From assembly GCA_001899005.1 (NCBI GenBank), contig MKUW01000013.1:230878-294877 (forward strand): a stretch of DNA of 64,000 nt, written 5' to 3'. Positions 35,031 through 43,267 of this stretch are shown in pieces. Each line of letters begins with the position of its first letter. The first letter of the stretch is position 1. Position numbers and translations under genes: made by a program. The DNA comes from Chloroflexi bacterium 44-23 (GTDB taxonomy: Bacteria > Chloroflexota > Anaerolineae > Anaerolineales > Anaerolineaceae). The notes under the pieces are model-generated. The model made no database searches. It was not told where the DNA came from and saw nothing but the letters and a program-made list of their open reading frames with translations.

Positions 35031-36072
35031 GGAGATTTTGCCTGTGGTTGGGTGTGGGAGGAACACTGCTCGACTGCCTGATCAACAAGGTGCCTTTTAA
35101 CACTTTCTTTTTCGGTTCAAAAATACCGTTATTTTCGTTGTTGCCAAGCAGATCCAACAAGAGCTGCATAGCTTCCCGGCCGATGGAACGCTTGGGCTGG
35201 TCGAGGGTGGTAAGAGCAGGGTTTGTGTATTCAGATAGAGGAATGTTATCAAAACCGGTAACAGAAACCTGTGTGGGCACTTGAACACCGGCATCTTGCA
35301 AACCTTTGAGCATACCAATCGCCATTAGGTCATTGAAACACATTATGGCTGTGGGGGGCATAGGCAGGTTCAGGTAATATTCAGCGCTGGAGTAGCCATT
35401 GGCTGCGTATCCACCACTTTGCTGGTGAACATATTCTGGCAATGGCGTGATTCCGGCAGATTTTAGGATGGTTTCATAGCCATTGAATCGTTCAATGGTG
35501 GTTCTGCCAGAAAGAGAATTGCCCAGATATGCGATCTTACAGTGTCCCAGGGCAATCAGATGTCGGGCGATCTGTTGACTGCCATCGAAATCATCGTGGT
35601 AAATGGAATAGTGAAAGTTTTGGGATGCCTGGTGATTAATAACCACTATCGGAAATTGATTGCGCAATAACTGACGCCCTTGTTCAGCGCTGAACGAAGA
35701 CGAACAGATAATGACTCCATCCGTGCGATGTTCCATCATGGACTTAACGATATTTTTTTCGCGTTTCAAGTCATATTGGGACGCGGCAATAAAAAGGCTA
35801 TAACCTGCTTCCTGGGCACAGGCATCAATGCCATCAACAATCCCACTGAAGAAGGGGTCATCCATACTATTTAGGATAACGCCAATCACATTAGAGCGGT
35901 TTGTTTTGAGTGAACGGGCAGCGGCGCTGGCCTGGTAGCCCATCTCAATGGCAGCTTTGCGAATTCTTTCGGAAGTGACACTCGAAATCAGCGAATTCCC
36001 GCTTAAAGCACGCGAAACGGTTGAATGGGAAACGCCGGTTTTTTTAGCGATATCTTTGATTGTGGTCGCCAT
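35023..36072 (-). CDS. LacI-family transcriptional regulator of the inositol/uronate cluster
   Basis: 349 residues. The N-terminal helix-turn-helix is ATTIKDIAKKTGVSHSTVSR followed by a hinge helix (SARSLKTNRSNVIGV region), and a periplasmic-binding-like sensor domain (IVVINHQAS, DGSQQIARHLIALGH, VTGFDNIPLSEY). The start at 36072 is chosen because GGAG lies just upstream and it gives the family N-terminus. The operator-like palindrome at 36084-36097 is 12 bases before the start, so it probably represses its own operon until a sugar or sugar acid binds. Confidence 0.92.
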   Translation of the reverse strand: MATTIKDIAKKTGVSHSTVSRALSGNSLISSVTSERIRKAAIEMGYQASAAARSLKTNRSNVIGVILNSMDDPFFSGIVDGIDACAQEAGYSLFIAASQYDLKREKNIVKSMMEHRTDGVIICSSSFSAEQGRQLLRNQFPIVVINHQASQNFHYSIYHDDFDGSQQIARHLIALGHCKIAYLGNSLSGRTTIERFNGYETILKSAGITPLPEYVHQQSGGYAANGYSSAEYYLNLPMPPTAIMCFNDLMAIGMLKGLQDAGVQVPTQVSVTGFDNIPLSEYTNPALTTLDQPKRSIGREAMQLLLDLLGNNENNGIFEPKKKVLKGTLLIRQSSSVPPTPNHRQNLHE

Positions 36073-36083
36073 TGGGACTCCAT

Positions 36084-36097
36084 TGCACACGTGTGCA
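36084..36097. promoter_or_regulatory. LacI-type operator TGCACACGTGTGCA at the regulator's own promoter
   Basis: A 14-bp perfect palindrome lying about +7 to +20 relative to the start predicted from the promoter at 36111-36139. It is identical to the core at 30240-30255. Binding here would block transcription of lacI-uxaE-uxuB-larA-kdgK. Confidence 0.8.
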
Positions 36098-36110
36098 TAA
36101 CGATATCTGT

Positions 36111-36139
36111 AGTTTACATAAAGTTGAACAGAATGTCAA
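36111..36139 (-). promoter_or_regulatory. Sigma-70-type promoter of the lacI-uxaE-uxuB-larA-kdgK unit
   Basis: Minus strand: TTGACA -35 (36134-36139, perfect), 17-bp spacer, TAAACT -10 (36111-36116). The operator lies just downstream. Confidence 0.7.
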
Positions 36140-36168
36140 GAGTAATTTAATGAATTTCGAAAGAATAC

Positions 36169-36197
36169 TTGCAAAAAAAATAAAAATGTCGTACGAT
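36169..36197 (+). promoter_or_regulatory. Promoter of the HAD/phosphomutase operon, shared block type
   Basis: TTGCAA -35 (36169-36174), 17-bp spacer, TACGAT -10 (36192-36197). The spacer end AAAATGTCG and the flanks are nearly identical to the block before rpiR at 43167-43195, showing common control. Confidence 0.65.
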
Positions 36198-36203
36198 GAT
36201 CAA

Positions 36204-36221
36204 ATGAAAGTAATATTTCAT
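36204..36221 (+). promoter_or_regulatory. Probable RpiR operator ATGAAAGTAATATTTCAT
   Basis: An inverted repeat with TGAAA/TTTCA arms and a 6-base centre, 7 bases after the -10 box. The equivalent site before rpiR (43202-43219) has the same distance to its -10. A looser TGAAA-N8-TTTCA pair follows at 36234-36251. Confidence 0.6.
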
Positions 36222-36266
36222 AAAATAAAATAATGAAAGTCACAATTTTCAACATTCGGAGGATTT

Positions 36267-37001
36267 ATGAATCAGGATATTCAGGCAATACTGTTGGATG
36301 TAGGCAATACATTGCGAATAGTTGTCGGAGATGAAGCATTCCAGGAACAGGCAAAAAAAGATCTGATGCGCCTGGCAGGTACGAGCGAGTCCCCCGAATT
36401 GTTTTTTGAAGGTATTGAGAAACGCTGGAAAGAATACCGGACAATCTCTAAGAAGTCATTGTTGGAGGCATCCGAATTCGAATTATGGACGAAGTGGCTC
36501 CTGCCGATGTATCCTGCCGAGAAAATCGGTCCAATGGCAGGTAAACTAACACGCTTATGGCGTGATCGTGATGGAAAACGTGTTCCACGCTGGGATGTGA
36601 GTCAGGTCGTGAAAGAGTTACATCGTCGCGGATATATTCTCGGAATTATTGCCAATACTATCACTGAGACCGAGATACCGGACTGGTTGGTTGAGGACCA
36701 ATTGGAAGAATATTTTAAGACTGTCGTGCTTTCATCCAAAGTAACAATCCGCAAGCCAAATCCCGAAATCTACCTTATGGCTGCCCGCAATTTAGGCGTT
36801 GCACCCGAAAACTGTGTGTATGTCGGTGATAACCCTGTTCGCGATGTGGAAGGTGCGCAGGCTGCCAACTATGGGTTGAGTATCATCATTATCGAACCAG
36901 CTACCTTGAAAAAAGAACCACAAAAAGGCGATCAAAAACCGGATTATTTCATTAATGAATTAAGCGATTTATTGACGATCTTTCCGGAACGATCCAGGTG
37001 A
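36267..37001 (+). CDS. HAD-family hydrolase (probable phosphatase), first gene of the RpiR-linked set
   Basis: 244 residues with a helical C1-type cap. Motif I is LLDVGNTLR (Asp11 nucleophile, with Gly in place of the usual second Asp), motif II IIANTITE, motif III KVTIRKPNPEIY (Lys), motif IV VYVGDNPVRDVEGA. The D-x-G form of motif I occurs in some active HAD phosphatases such as YihX, so activity is not excluded. A strong GGAGG site precedes the ATG. It shares many features with the next gene, with which it forms a tandem pair. It probably removes phosphate from a small phosphorylated compound; the substrate is unknown. Confidence 0.85.
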   Translation: MNQDIQAILLDVGNTLRIVVGDEAFQEQAKKDLMRLAGTSESPELFFEGIEKRWKEYRTISKKSLLEASEFELWTKWLLPMYPAEKIGPMAGKLTRLWRDRDGKRVPRWDVSQVVKELHRRGYILGIIANTITETEIPDWLVEDQLEEYFKTVVLSSKVTIRKPNPEIYLMAARNLGVAPENCVYVGDNPVRDVEGAQAANYGLSIIIIEPATLKKEPQKGDQKPDYFINELSDLLTIFPERSR

Positions 37002-37042
37002 GTATGCACAATCTTCTACTGACCGGAAAGGAAGGCGTTTTA

Positions 37043-37792
37043 ATGGGCGCTCGCATTGAAGCTATCTTTTTTGATGTTGGTAACACACTTCGAATTTTGA
37101 CGGAGAATGAAAGCCATCAATTTAAGGCAAAACAAAAGATAGCTGAAATACTTGCCATACAAGAGGATCCGGTATTATTTTGCAAGAAACTGGATCTGCG
37201 ATACAAAGAATATCGAAAGTGGGCTTTTGAACAGCTTACTGAAGCTTCAGAAGAAGAGCTCTGGAAACGCTGGCTCGCTCCAGAACGTTCACAAATCCTG
37301 AATGTAGCCAATGCAGTTGAACTAACCTATCAATACCGCCAGTCAATGGGTCTGAGGGTGATGGTTCCAGCCGGGAAAGAAGTGGTAATTGAGTTGCATA
37401 AGCGCGGTTACATACTCGGTCTGATCAGCAACGTGATCACCTCTCAGGAAATTCCGAATTGGCTGGAAGAGGACGGATTAGCCACCTATTTCAAAGCAGT
37501 GGCATTGTCATCTGTATCCGGTATTCGTAAACCTGATCCCAGACTGTACCTGATTGCGGCCGAACAAGCCGGTGTGGAACCCAAAAATTGTGTCTATATT
37601 GGTGACAATTTGAATAGGGATGTGAGTGGAACACGCCAAGCAGGTTTTGGCATGGTTATTATTGTCGAGGATAAACGCGAGCAGGCGGTTGGTGCTATTA
37701 CTGCTCAAAACAAGCCGGATATGTTGATTGCTGAATTCGCACAGCTCTTGGATATTTTCCCACAATTTCCTCAGGTAAATATCATTAATTAA
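37043..37792 (+). CDS. HAD-family hydrolase (probable phosphatase), paralogue of the preceding gene
   Basis: 249 residues. Motif I is FFDVGNTLR, motif II LISNVITSQ, motif III GIRKPDPRLY, motif IV VYIGDNLNRDVSGT. The start at 37043 (MGARIEAIFFDVG) has a GGAAAGGAAGG site and lines up with the start of the upstream paralogue; longer GTG/ATG readings from 36998 overlap that gene. It ends 13 bases before the permuted phosphomutase. The pair probably arose by duplication and may act on related phosphoesters. Confidence 0.85.
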   Translation: MGARIEAIFFDVGNTLRILTENESHQFKAKQKIAEILAIQEDPVLFCKKLDLRYKEYRKWAFEQLTEASEEELWKRWLAPERSQILNVANAVELTYQYRQSMGLRVMVPAGKEVVIELHKRGYILGLISNVITSQEIPNWLEEDGLATYFKAVALSSVSGIRKPDPRLYLIAAEQAGVEPKNCVYIGDNLNRDVSGTRQAGFGMVIIVEDKREQAVGAITAQNKPDMLIAEFAQLLDIFPQFPQVNIIN

Positions 37793-37805
37793 GAAGGGAT
37801 CACGA

Positions 37806-39398
37806 ATGGTGATAACAGAAAAAGGAATCGGCGGGCAAGAATTGGCTAAGGCTGTTCAGGCAGCTTATCAGCTTGGTGAGAGTGATTACAGTCTGAATCC
37901 ATTAGTGTATTCTCCTGATGGCGGCGAAGCGCAGGGACGCATACAGAAAGGCGATAGCGTAATATTTTGTTGCCGTAGGGGAGAACGAGAAATCGAATTG
38001 ACAGAGGCATTTACTGATAGTTCCTTTAACCAATTTAATCGTTTCTATTTGCAAGATCTAAATTTTGTTATTTTGACCCTTTATCATGAGAAATTTAAGG
38101 ATTTGCCAGTGGCCTTTGCCCCTTTAAAAGTCAATGCCACCCTGGCAGAAATTATTTCCAAGGCGGGTATGAAGCAGTTACATTGCGCGGAATCTGAGAA
38201 ATTTGCCCACGTGACTTTCTTTTTTAATGGCGGCAATAACAATTCCTTTGCTGGTGAAGTTGATGAACGGCTGCCATCTCCCAGAGGAATACCTTTTGAG
38301 CAAGTCCCCGAGTTGAATCTGGAAGCCGTGACGGAAAAGGTCAACGAAGGCATCCGGAAGGGATTTGATTTCATTGTAACTAATTTTGCGAATGGAGATG
38401 TAATTGGGCATACAACCAACAAAGCCGCAAAAATTGCCTGTGCTGCATATGTAGATCATGGTTTGGGAAAGGTGTTGGAAACAGCACTAATGAATGATTA
38501 TGTCGTTTTGGTCACTGCGGATCATGGTAATCTTGAAGTGTTGTATTCTGATGATGGTCAAGCACATGTCGCCCATACGACCAATACCGTTCCTTTGTTT
38601 CTTCTGGATGCCCTCGATGAAAGCTCGTTGGATGCCCTTGAAGGCAAATTGGCGGATATCGCTCCGACCATACTCTCTCTATTAGGTCTGAAAACCCCGC
38701 CTGAGATGACCGGTAGGATGATGATTCACTCCAAAGGCCAGGCGCATGCCCGCAAAGTTTTGCTGATTATTCTGGATGGTTGGGGGAATGGGAGCCAGGA
38801 TGAAACAAACCCAATATTTCTGGCCAAAACGCCAATCTGGGACAATCTCAATAACGAGCATGTAGCAGCTGTCATGCATGCATCCGGCCAGGCTGTCGGG
38901 TTAAAAGCCGGAAAAGCCGGAAATTCAGAAGCCGGTCACATGAATATTGGGGCTGGTCGGGTAGTGTTGCAGGACGATGTTCGCCTCGATCTCGCAATGC
39001 AAGATGGATCATTTTTCACCAATCAAGTGATTCTGGATTCATTTGCACACGTGCAGAAAAACCACTCCCACCTACACTTGATTGCCTTATTAACTGAAAA
39101 GAGTTCGCACGGTTCAATAGATTATCCACTTGCCATTCTGAAAATGGCAAAACTTGCAGGTATTGGAGAGGTTTTCGTCCATATTATTTTTGATGGCCGC
39201 AGCACCCAACCTGGTAGTGCCCCTCAATTATTGTTGAAATTTGAGGATGCCATCCGTGAAATCGGGATTGGCAAAATTGTGAGCGGGTTTGGACGTGGTC
39301 TGGCGTTGGATCGTGACGGAAATTATGCCAAGATTGAAAAAGTATACAATGCATTGGTGAGCGGCCAGGGGAGACAGTATGGCGGTATCTATGAATGA
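37806..39398 (+). CDS. Circularly permuted iPGM-type phosphomutase (alkaline phosphatase superfamily)
   Basis: 530 residues in which the two halves of cofactor-independent phosphoglycerate mutase are in swapped order. Residues 1-310 match the C-terminal half of GpmI: RRGERE (for FRPDRA), AESEKFAHVTFF, NFANGDVIGH (Asp198, His202), VTADHGN (Asp239, His240), AHTTNTVP (His257), ending DLLG-like LLGLKTPPEMTG. Residues 315-525 match the N-terminal half: LLIILDGWG (Asp324), AGNSEAGHMNIGAGR (nucleophile Ser374), SSHGS (His435), FDGRSTQPGSAP and LDRDGNYAKIEK. All metal ligands and the Ser are kept; the HSH motif is HGS and DGRD is DGRS, so the substrate site differs. The frame is continuous. The gene is flanked by HAD and kinase genes, not glycolytic ones. 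The substrate may be a phosphosugar or polyol phosphate. Confidence 0.85.
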   Translation: MVITEKGIGGQELAKAVQAAYQLGESDYSLNPLVYSPDGGEAQGRIQKGDSVIFCCRRGEREIELTEAFTDSSFNQFNRFYLQDLNFVILTLYHEKFKDLPVAFAPLKVNATLAEIISKAGMKQLHCAESEKFAHVTFFFNGGNNNSFAGEVDERLPSPRGIPFEQVPELNLEAVTEKVNEGIRKGFDFIVTNFANGDVIGHTTNKAAKIACAAYVDHGLGKVLETALMNDYVVLVTADHGNLEVLYSDDGQAHVAHTTNTVPLFLLDALDESSLDALEGKLADIAPTILSLLGLKTPPEMTGRMMIHSKGQAHARKVLLIILDGWGNGSQDETNPIFLAKTPIWDNLNNEHVAAVMHASGQAVGLKAGKAGNSEAGHMNIGAGRVVLQDDVRLDLAMQDGSFFTNQVILDSFAHVQKNHSHLHLIALLTEKSSHGSIDYPLAILKMAKLAGIGEVFVHIIFDGRSTQPGSAPQLLLKFEDAIREIGIGKIVSGFGRGLALDRDGNYAKIEKVYNALVSGQGRQYGGIYE

Positions 39399-40581
39399 TG
39401 AGTTGAACCTGGAGAATAAGAAGCGCTTCGAAAGAGAACTGTTTTCAGTTATGCAAAAAGTAAATCCAGCTGTGGGCGAGCTGGCATTCTACGAATTTGT
39501 TTACGGATTGAATAATCTTACACCGGTTGATAGCTGGAATTCAATTGTGCCGGAAAGCCCTGGGGAGCTTGAAAAAAAGATTCGCTCGTTAGAATTTTTC
39601 AGAAATGTTCAATCGAAACCAATTGAAAATGACAAAATTGTGCTGGATGCGAGTGTTGCTCACCTGACTCGTATGTTATTCGTGGGTCTGGTGCTTGGAA
39701 AATACGAACCGGTTTGGGTTCAAAATCTTTTCACCTTTGATGTGCGTGGTTTTTTCTTTTTAGTGCGAACAGAATATTTTCCAAGAGAAGTGAAGGATCA
39801 TTTTGGGTCGGTACCTTATAAAAGCTTTGAGAAAGGGCAGGCTGCTCTCGCCAATAAATTTGAAATTGGATATAGAGATTATCAGCTTGCCAATCGTGAA
39901 ATTGATTCAGCCTTTATGCAATTTATTCACGCTTTAATCGCAGAGAAAGGAACACCGATTTTGTTGACGGTGGCTGGTCCAACTGCGGCCGGAAAGACTG
40001 AGATTGTCGGGCGTCTGAGTGAGTCGCTGATCAACGTCGGGTTGACAGTTACTTCACTTGAAATGGATAATTTTGGCAAGGACCGTGAATACAGGGATAC
40101 CAGACCAGCCGGAAGAGAAACTGTCCATTTTGATTTGTTCTTGCAAGCAATAAAATCCTTATTGAAGAAAGAAAAAACTGAGATTCCCCGTTACGATTTT
40201 TATACCTCCATTTCCAGTCATGATCAGGAGAGCAATTTACGCGCTGGGAAATCACCAATTTGGGTTGAGCCGGCCGATATTATTTTTCTGGAAGGTAATT
40301 TTCCATTTCACATCGCAGACCTGGCGCCTTATCTGGGAATAAAGATTGTTTACCTGGCAGACGACGATGTGCGCTTGCGCCGAAAATGGAAGCGGGATAT
40401 TGATTACCGTAAGAAGTATGACCCAATCAATTTAATGAATCGTTTTTTCAAAACCCAATTCATCCGCTCACAGGAGATATATTTACCCTTGATGAAGGTT
40501 TGCGATGTAGTTGTCGATACCAGCGCTGCCAACCTGTGGGTGGTGCCGGAATTACAGGTTTATTTTAAAGTTAATAGTTGA
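39379..40581 (+). CDS. P-loop kinase, uridine kinase/phosphoribulokinase-like, with novel N-terminal domain
   Basis: 400 residues. Residues 1-190 form a domain I do not recognise. A kinase domain follows with Walker A AGPTAAGKTE (about 199-208), LEMDNFGKDREY (acceptor-binding Asp), a Walker B-like IIFLEGNFPFH and a lid with RRKWKRDIDYRKKYD. This is the pattern of uridine kinase, phosphoribulokinase and glycerate kinase. A paralogue is encoded at 41913-43127, so two kinases act in the set. The start at 39379 has AGGGGAG and overlaps the phosphomutase stop by 20 bases. It likely phosphorylates an alcohol group of the imported compound; the substrate is unknown. Confidence 0.8.
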   Translation: MAVSMNDELNLENKKRFERELFSVMQKVNPAVGELAFYEFVYGLNNLTPVDSWNSIVPESPGELEKKIRSLEFFRNVQSKPIENDKIVLDASVAHLTRMLFVGLVLGKYEPVWVQNLFTFDVRGFFFLVRTEYFPREVKDHFGSVPYKSFEKGQAALANKFEIGYRDYQLANREIDSAFMQFIHALIAEKGTPILLTVAGPTAAGKTEIVGRLSESLINVGLTVTSLEMDNFGKDREYRDTRPAGRETVHFDLFLQAIKSLLKKEKTEIPRYDFYTSISSHDQESNLRAGKSPIWVEPADIIFLEGNFPFHIADLAPYLGIKIVYLADDDVRLRRKWKRDIDYRKKYDPINLMNRFFKTQFIRSQEIYLPLMKVCDVVVDTSAANLWVVPELQVYFKVNS

Positions 40582-40609
40582 GGAAAGCATCACTCGGAGA
40601 GGATTTAAA

Positions 40610-41815
40610 ATGAATGATGAACTGCTTCAAAAATTGATCCAAGCCGGAAATTCAAAAATTGTCATGATTATTATGGACGGTTTGGGTGGCTTGGCGCGTG
40701 AAGTTGGCGGTAAAACTGAATTGGAAAGTGCCCACCGCCCAAATTTAAACAAACTCGCGCAAGATTCTGCCTTGGGATTGACCATTCCAATTGAACCAGG
40801 TGTAACCACTGGCAGCGGTCCCGGTCATCTGGCGTTTTTTGGTTATGACCCGCTGGAATATGAAATCGGCAGGGGCGCATTGGAAGCGTTGGGGGTTGAT
40901 TTTGACTTACACCCTGATGACATTGCCGCTCGTGGAAATTTCTGCACGATTGGCACAGGTGGTAACTTGATTGATCGACGTGCCGGGCGTTTGCCTAATG
41001 AAGAGAGCATCGGTTTGATTGAGCAACTGCGCACAATAAAAGTGGATGGTGTTGAGTTTTTCATTGAACCGATAAAAGAACATCGTTTTGCTTATGTTAT
41101 CCGCGGACTGAACCTGGGAGCAGCCTTGGAAGATAGTGATCCGCTTATAAATGGAGCAGCGCCACTGGCTGTTCAGGGTCGCGACGATAGATCAAACCTG
41201 ACAGCTGAAAAAATCAATCTCTTCATAATGCAGGCTAAAGAAAAGCTATCCAAGCGTTCGTCCGCCAATATGATTCTGCTGCGTGGGTTTGCAAAATTAC
41301 CAACTTTACCGTCCTACCGGCAGAGATTCAAATTGAAAGCTGCCGCGATAGCAATCAATGGCATGTACAAAGGCGTATCACGCCTGCTTGGTATGGATAT
41401 TCTTGAAGTCCCCGGCCAACTGCTGGCGGATCAATTCGAAGTTCTTGAAAAGAACTGGGAAAATTATGACTTTTTTTATTTGCATTTTAAACGTTCCGAT
41501 ACGTGTGGTGAAAATGGCGATTTTGAAGGTAAGGTTGCAGCAATTGAAGAAATGGATTCCTTTATTCCGCGACTGATGGCTTTAAATCCAGATGTGGTTA
41601 TTGTCGGCGGCGATCACTCGACCCCAGCGATATTAAAAAGTCACAGCTGGCATCCGGTTCCTTTGTTGCTATATTCAGAACGGGTGCGATCCGACAATAT
41701 CAAAGAATTTGGCGAAAGAGCTTGTTCACAAGGCAGTCTGGGGTTGTTAAAGGCAACAGAAGTCATGCCGCTCGCATTGGCAAATGCCGGCCGGCTGGCA
41801 AAATATGGTGCATAA
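40610..41815 (+). CDS. ApgM-type 2,3-bisphosphoglycerate-independent phosphoglycerate mutase homologue
   Basis: 401 residues, archaeal-type iPGM family (COG3635), also alkaline phosphatase superfamily. MIIMDGLGG (Asp23), PGVTTGSGPGHLAFFGYDP (Ser69 nucleophile), EIGRGALEALG, and VIVGGDHSTPAIL with HSWHPVPLLLYS carry the metal ligands. It is a normal, not permuted, member. The start at 40610 has a GAGAGGA site; a longer ORF from 40511 runs into the preceding gene. Next to a permuted iPGM and two kinases it may act on the same non-glycolytic phosphoester, although a glycolytic role cannot be excluded. Confidence 0.87.
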   Translation: MNDELLQKLIQAGNSKIVMIIMDGLGGLAREVGGKTELESAHRPNLNKLAQDSALGLTIPIEPGVTTGSGPGHLAFFGYDPLEYEIGRGALEALGVDFDLHPDDIAARGNFCTIGTGGNLIDRRAGRLPNEESIGLIEQLRTIKVDGVEFFIEPIKEHRFAYVIRGLNLGAALEDSDPLINGAAPLAVQGRDDRSNLTAEKINLFIMQAKEKLSKRSSANMILLRGFAKLPTLPSYRQRFKLKAAAIAINGMYKGVSRLLGMDILEVPGQLLADQFEVLEKNWENYDFFYLHFKRSDTCGENGDFEGKVAAIEEMDSFIPRLMALNPDVVIVGGDHSTPAILKSHSWHPVPLLLYSERVRSDNIKEFGERACSQGSLGLLKATEVMPLALANAGRLAKYGA

Positions 41816-41912
41816 GGTGAAATACCGTATCACGCTATCAAGAAGCAGCGCCCGACACCTTTTATTAAGCCATTTCCAAAAACAACTATCCGCATATATA
41901 TGAGGAAAATCC

Positions 41913-43127
41913 ATGCCAAATAAAATGACTAATGAAATGGATCAACTGAAATTCTCAAACATCCTTTTTGAAAAAATGAAAATGATTAACTCAGGTTTTT
42001 CTGATGTTGAGTTTTATGAGTTCCGATATGCTCTGGAAAATTTTCTTTTATATCTAAATAACAAGTTTCCCGAAACTGAGCCACTATCCGTTATTGAGAA
42101 AAGAATCAATAGCCCACAATTCTTTGAAAGCATCAAAACGAGCGAAAACCAGAATGGAAAAATTGTCTTTGATGCCAAAATTATTGATTTAACCGCTCAA
42201 TTATTTTCCGGATTGGTAGCCGGTCTCTATCCAATAGAATGGGTCAAAACACATTTTTACTTTGATATTCGTGGTTTCTATTTTCTGGTGCGCACTCGTT
42301 ATTTTGATGAAGCGATCATTCGACACTTAAATGGCAAGCCGTTTTGTTCATTTTTCCCCGCCCAGAACAAATTAGAAACTGCTCAAGCAATTGGATACAA
42401 AGATTTCTGCGAAGCCAACCGTGAGATCGATGAATGCTTCCTCCAAATTGTTTCCAGACTGATTGATCAGGAACAAACTCCGGTTGTATTAGCGCTGGCG
42501 GGGGCAACTGCAGCAGGGAAAACTGAGATTGTTGAGCGCATGACAAGCCATTTTGAGGCGAAAGGTAAAAAGGTCACTATGCTTGAGCTGGACAATTTTC
42601 TTATAGACCGGCAGTATCGTGAGGCTAACGGTATTGATTCTTTGGGTAAGGAAGCTCTCCATTTTGAATTGTTTGCTCATTGCTTTCAGGATCTGTTGCA
42701 ATACCGTCAAACTTGGGTTCCGATTTATGATTTTATCAAAGCCACATCCTCACATGGCTTAAATGGAAATCTGAAACCTGGCGCAGAGGCTCTGTGTGTT
42801 CCTTCTGGAGACATAATTTTTATCGAAGGGAATTCCCCATTTCTTCTGCCTGAAATTGCCAGAAAGATCGCCATAAAGGTCGTTTACCTCACAGATGATC
42901 CCGTCCGGATCAAGCGCAAATGGCGCCGGGATATGGACCTGCGGAAGAAGTACGATTTGAACTATTTCCGTAACCGCTTTTTTAAAGATCAGTTTTTAAT
43001 GGCACAGCATGTTTTTATCCCGCAAATGTCAGCTTGTGATCTCGTGGTTGATACAACCGCTGCCTGTATTTGGGCAAGTGCTGAGGTATGGCAAAGATTA
43101 CCAGATTTTGAGCACATTTTTTCTTGA
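41913..43127 (+). CDS. P-loop kinase, uridine kinase/phosphoribulokinase-like (paralogue)
   Basis: 404 residues, homologous along its length to the protein at 39379-40581, including the unnamed N-terminal domain (FYEFRYALENF, HFYFDIRGFYFLVRTRYF). Walker A is AGATAAGKTE (about 196-205), the acceptor region LELDNFLIDRQY, Walker B IIFIEGNSPF, and the lid KRKWRRDMDLRKKYD. The ATG at 41913 has a GAGGAAAA site and follows the ApgM-like gene after 97 bases. A pair of diverged kinases might add phosphate at two positions or form a heterodimer. Confidence 0.8.
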   Translation: MPNKMTNEMDQLKFSNILFEKMKMINSGFSDVEFYEFRYALENFLLYLNNKFPETEPLSVIEKRINSPQFFESIKTSENQNGKIVFDAKIIDLTAQLFSGLVAGLYPIEWVKTHFYFDIRGFYFLVRTRYFDEAIIRHLNGKPFCSFFPAQNKLETAQAIGYKDFCEANREIDECFLQIVSRLIDQEQTPVVLALAGATAAGKTEIVERMTSHFEAKGKKVTMLELDNFLIDRQYREANGIDSLGKEALHFELFAHCFQDLLQYRQTWVPIYDFIKATSSHGLNGNLKPGAEALCVPSGDIIFIEGNSPFLLPEIARKIAIKVVYLTDDPVRIKRKWRRDMDLRKKYDLNYFRNRFFKDQFLMAQHVFIPQMSACDLVVDTTAACIWASAEVWQRLPDFEHIFS

Positions 43128-43166
43128 AGTGATTGACTCTATTTTGAACCAATTATGAAAGGGCAC

Positions 43167-43195
43167 TTGCAATTAAATTAAAAATGTCGTAGTAT
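43167..43195 (+). promoter_or_regulatory. Promoter of rpiR, shared block type
   Basis: TTGCAA -35 (43167-43172), 17-bp spacer, TAGTAT -10 (43190-43195). The spacer shares AAAATGTCG and other bases with the promoter at 36169-36197; similarity extends through the operator and stops soon after. Confidence 0.65.
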
Positions 43196-43201
43196 ATTCA
43201 A

Positions 43202-43219
43202 ATGAAAGAAATATTGCAT
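43202..43219 (+). promoter_or_regulatory. Probable RpiR operator ATGAAAGAAATATTGCAT
   Basis: Imperfect inverted repeat, 7 bases after the -10 box, matching 15 of 18 bases of the site at 36204-36221. It implies that RpiR regulates its own unit and the HAD/phosphomutase unit together. Confidence 0.6.
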
Positions 43220-43267
43220 AAATATTTTTTTTGAATGAAACCCGTATGACCCAACCCCAGAGGAAAA

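Noticed and set aside
39052..39066. TGCACACGTGCA as a third LacI operator
   Set aside because: It lies inside the phosphomutase coding sequence, lacks two central bases and is not a full palindrome of the 14-bp type.
37806..39398. Permuted iPGM as two fused or separate genes or an assembly slip
   Set aside because: One frame with no stop, a good ribosome binding site before the first half, none before the second half, and overlap with the next gene at the end. An assembly error cannot be fully excluded without reads.
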